A DNA stretch of 8,332 nt from Quisquiliibacterium sp. (GTDB taxonomy: Bacteria; Pseudomonadota; Gammaproteobacteria; Burkholderiales; Burkholderiaceae_E): the NCBI GenBank assembly GCA_023257915.1, contig JALRBB010000490.1, forward strand, positions 1 through 8,332. Reading direction: 5' to 3'. Positions within the stretch are counted from its first letter, which is position 1. Each line of letters starts with the position of its first letter. The position numbers and the translations under genes are program-made. The notes beneath the pieces are model-generated. The model was not told the DNA's origin and searched no databases. It worked only from the letters and a program-made list of their open reading frames with translations. Positions 6,256 through 8,332 of this stretch are shown here, piece by piece.

Positions 6256-7458
6256 ATGGCTGGAGCGGTAATTCTGGAAAAGTCGGGCAAGGTGGTGATT
6301 CGTAACGTGGGCCTGATGCTGTCGGGCGATATCGAGGCGCCGATCCTGGATGCGGACACCGTGGTTGTCGATGATGGGCTGATCGTCGCGATCGGCCGCG
6401 AAAAGGATTGCGACACCGATGGAGCGCAGCGGGTGATTGACTGTCGCGGCACGGCGCTGTGCCCGGGTCTGATCGACTCGCATGTGCATCCGGTGTTTGG
6501 CGACTGGACGCCACGCCAGAACCAGCTCGGCTGGATCGAGTCCTGCATGCATGGCGGCGTCACGACGATGATTTCTGCCGGCGAAGTGCACCTTCCAGGC
6601 CGGCCGAAAGATATCGTTGGCGTCAAGGCGCTTGCGATCACCGCGCAACGCGCATTCGACGGCATGCGTGCGGCCGGCGTTGGCGGCGGCGTCAAGGTGC
6701 TGGCTGGCGCTCCGGTCATCGAAAAGGGTATGACCGAGCAGGACTTTGCCGACATGGCGCAGGCCGGCGTCACGCTGCTAGGCGAGATTGGTCTGGGTAG
6801 TGTGAAGGCCGGCGACGAGGCGGCGACGATGGTGGCCTGGGCGCGCAAGCACGGCATTCAGAGCACGATCCACACCGGCGGTCCGTCGATCCCAGGCTCG
6901 GGTCTGATCGACGAGCATGTGGTTCTGGAAGCCGACGCCGACGTGATCGGCCATGTGAATGGCGGGCATACCTCGCTGTCGTACCGCTCGGTGTGCACGC
7001 TGTGCGAGAAGAGCTCGCGCGCGCTGGAAATCGTGCACAACGGCAATGAGCGGATCGCGATCCTGACGGCGCGACACGCGATCGAACTGAAATGTCCGCA
7101 TCGGATCATTCTTGGCACCGATGCACCGGCTGGCTCGGGTGTGCAACCACTGGGGATGCTCAGGATGATCGCGCTGCTCGCCTCGATGGCCGAGATTCCC
7201 GCCGAGATCGTGTTCGGTTTTGCCACTGGCAACATTGCGCGGATGCGTAATCTGCGCCAGGGGCTGATCGAAGTCGGGCGTCCGGCTGATTTCGTTTTCC
7301 TGGACAAGGCCCAGCATTCGGCCGGCAAGGATCTGCTCGATAGCGTGCGGCTTGGCGACATCCCGGGAGTCGGCATGGTGATGATCGATGGGCTCGTTCG
7401 CTGTCAGCGCAGTCGTAATACGCCACCCGCTACCGAGGTCCCGGTTTTCGTGTCGTGA
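6256..7458 (+). CDS. ena: Enamidase-like binuclear-metal amidohydrolase
   Basis: A 400-residue cytoplasmic amidohydrolase. It resembles enamidase of Eubacterium barkeri as I recall that sequence, especially HGGVTTMISAG (99-109) followed by LPGRPKD (113-119) and a C-terminal SRNTPPA (386-392). That enzyme hydrolyses 1,4,5,6-tetrahydro-6-oxonicotinate to 2-formylglutarate and ammonia with an Fe-Zn centre. All expected metal-site residues are visible: H76 and H78 in DSHVHP, E177 in GEIGLG (a glutamate where many relatives have a carboxylated lysine), H206 in HTGG, H233 in HVNGG and the catalytic-type D289 in GTDAPAGSG. The N- and C-terminal beta-sandwich parts are present (VIRNVGLML at 14-22; PGVGMVMIDG at 370-379). 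The gene follows a complete importer and overlaps the TetR gene by GTGA. The exact substrate is not proven, and another cyclic amide is possible. The importer suggests the compound or a precursor comes from outside the cell. Confidence 0.88.
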   Translation: MAGAVILEKSGKVVIRNVGLMLSGDIEAPILDADTVVVDDGLIVAIGREKDCDTDGAQRVIDCRGTALCPGLIDSHVHPVFGDWTPRQNQLGWIESCMHGGVTTMISAGEVHLPGRPKDIVGVKALAITAQRAFDGMRAAGVGGGVKVLAGAPVIEKGMTEQDFADMAQAGVTLLGEIGLGSVKAGDEAATMVAWARKHGIQSTIHTGGPSIPGSGLIDEHVVLEADADVIGHVNGGHTSLSYRSVCTLCEKSSRALEIVHNGNERIAILTARHAIELKCPHRIILGTDAPAGSGVQPLGMLRMIALLASMAEIPAEIVFGFATGNIARMRNLRQGLIEVGRPADFVFLDKAQHSAGKDLLDSVRLGDIPGVGMVMIDGLVRCQRSRNTPPATEVPVFVS

Positions 7459-8090
7459 CCGCTCCCGCCGTCACGCGGCGACGCGACCGTGACGCCACCC
7501 GGGGGCGGGTGTTGCAGGCCGCGATCGCCGAGTTCTCCAGCCATGGTTTCGATGGCGCGCGTGGCGAGCGTATCGCCGAGCGCGCTCGCTGCAGCGAGCG
7601 CATGCTCTATTACTATTTCGGCAGCAAGGAAGGCCTGTTCAGGGAAGCGCTCGAGTCGGTGTATGCGGCGCTGCGCGATGCGGAGCGCAGCTTGCGGTTA
7701 GACGAGTTGCCGGCGCTCGAGGCACTGGAGAGCTTTTGCCGGTTTGTCTGGCGCTATTACGCCGAGCATCCGGAATTTCTCAGTCTGCTCAATACCGAGA
7801 ACCTGCATCGTGCACGTCACCTGAAAAAGTCTTCGCGCCTGCCAGAACTGGTCTCGCCGGTGGTCGGCATGCTCGATGAGTTGTTACAGCGTGGCAGCAG
7901 CCAGCGCGTATTTCGCACCGGGCTCGATCCGGTCGGGCTGTATCTGGCGATCGCCTCACTGGGCTATTTCGTGCTGTCGAACCGGCACACCTTGTCGACC
8001 GTGCTCGGGCACGACGTCGGCAAGCCGACCTACCTTGAACAGCACTGGGAGCGCAGCGCAGAGCTGATCAAGCGCTACGTGAGCGCCTGA
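7455..8090 (+). CDS. TetR/AcrR family transcriptional regulator
   Basis: A 211-residue TetR-type regulator. The DNA-binding domain covers about residues 12-64: VLQAAIAEFSSHGFDGA (19-35) is helix 1, and the helix-turn-helix with the usual LYYYFGSKEGLF (51-62) follows. The ligand-binding part contains HPEFLSLLNTENLHRARHLK (96-115), then LYLAIASLGYFVLSNRHTLS (157-176). This resembles the C-terminal domain of RutR-like regulators that sense small nitrogen compounds. The start is GTG 7455, overlapping the amidohydrolase stop as GTGA. As last gene of the operon it is probably co-transcribed and would repress the operon and itself until a substrate or intermediate binds; this is inference, since the operon promoter is outside the window. 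No operator for it could be identified here. Confidence 0.92.
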   Translation: MTAPAVTRRRDRDATRGRVLQAAIAEFSSHGFDGARGERIAERARCSERMLYYYFGSKEGLFREALESVYAALRDAERSLRLDELPALEALESFCRFVWRYYAEHPEFLSLLNTENLHRARHLKKSSRLPELVSPVVGMLDELLQRGSSQRVFRTGLDPVGLYLAIASLGYFVLSNRHTLSTVLGHDVGKPTYLEQHWERSAELIKRYVSA

Positions 8091-8145
8091 GCCACTCGGG
8101 CAGCTGTGGCGGCGGCGCCGGTATTGTCAGAAATGGCGGATGTGC

Positions 8146-8332
8146 TCATGACTCGCGCAGTGCGAGTCGGGCCAACTGATACTCCTCGCTCAGCCGGGCA
8201 ATGATGGCAGCAGCTGGTTCAATCGCACCGACACCGCCCACCGAATGGCCGGCGCTCCAGATGTCCTTCCAGCGCTTGGCGTCCGGCCGTTCGCGTTCGG
8301 CGGCGTTGATGTCCTTGGCGATGTCGATGGTG
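8146..8332 (-). CDS. C-terminal fragment of a nitronate monooxygenase / 2-nitropropane dioxygenase-like protein (partial)
   Basis: On the - strand a frame is open from the right edge to a TGA whose complement lies at 8146-8148, giving 61 residues with no start inside the window. The sequence includes INAAERERPDAKRWKDIWSA (9-28), GHSVGGVGAIEPAAAIIARL (28-47) and SEEYQLARLALRES (48-61). The WSAGxxVGxI...AIIARLxEEY pattern is the usual end of FMN-dependent nitronate monooxygenases and related FabK-like enzymes, which oxidise nitroalkane anions. The gene is convergent to the TetR gene, with 55 bases between the two stops, so it belongs to a separate transcription unit. The active-site histidine and FMN-binding parts lie beyond the edge, so activity cannot be judged. 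Confidence 0.8.
   Translation of the reverse strand, partial: TIDIAKDINAAERERPDAKRWKDIWSAGHSVGGVGAIEPAAAIIARLSEEYQLARLALRES
8150..8168. repeat. Short inverted repeat near the convergent gene ends
   Basis: GACTCGC (8150-8156) and GCGAGTC (8162-8168) are perfect reverse complements around a 5-base loop. The repeat lies within the last codons of the - strand gene, about 60 bases past the TetR stop. No T-run follows on either strand. It may help end or stabilise the TetR-side transcript in this convergent region, but a terminator call is not secure. The intergenic 8091-8145 itself holds only a weak GCCAC/GTGGC pair (8091-8095 and 8106-8110). Confidence 0.35.

Noticed and set aside
1..8332. CRISPR arrays, tRNA or rRNA genes, mobile elements
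   Set aside because: No repeat-spacer pattern, cloverleaf, rRNA motif, transposase or integrase was seen on either strand.

Overview
The window looks like a chromosomal segment of a GC-rich Gram-negative proteobacterium. My best guess is a betaproteobacterium of the Burkholderiales or Rhodocyclales type; this rests on the style of the proteins and the gene set, not on a marker gene. Nearly every base is coding. The + strand carries one tightly packed operon from the left edge to 8090, and a convergent gene enters from the right edge on the - strand.

Layout. Positions 1-90 hold the 3' end of an upstream gene, which overlaps the next start by ATGA. A UPF0280 (ApbE-like) protein follows at 87-935, then a DUF1185 / 'amino acid synthesis family' protein at 932-1516. 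Next is a complete branched-chain-amino-acid-type (HAAT) ABC importer: a periplasmic binding protein (1562-2752), a fused LivH-LivM permease (2854-4755), a LivG-type ATPase (4752-5537) and a LivF-type ATPase (5530-6243). An amidohydrolase closely resembling enamidase of nicotinate fermentation (6256-7458) and a TetR-family regulator (7455-8090) complete the operon. The - strand fragment (8146-8332) is the C-terminal end of a protein resembling 2-nitropropane dioxygenase / nitronate monooxygenase. There is no gene-free stretch longer than about 100 bases.

How the genes may work together. The enamidase-like enzyme is the best functional anchor. Characterised enamidase opens 1,4,5,6-tetrahydro-6-oxonicotinate to 2-formylglutarate and ammonia. 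Its partner, 6-hydroxynicotinate reductase, carries covalently bound flavin. The UPF0280 protein keeps several ApbE (flavin transferase) motifs, so the operon may encode uptake of a nitrogen heterocycle, reductive activation of the ring by a flavoenzyme encoded upstream, ring opening, and local control by the TetR protein. UPF0280 and DUF1185 have no established biochemical role that I know of, so their placement here is the most novel aspect. The substrate, the identity of the upstream gene and the flavinylation role are inferences.

Several starts differ from the longest open frame. UPF0280 is placed at 87, the binding protein at 1562, the permease at 2854, LivG at GTG 4752 and the amidohydrolase at 6256. 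A perfect 12-bp-stem hairpin (2787-2815) lies between the binding-protein gene and the permease gene.
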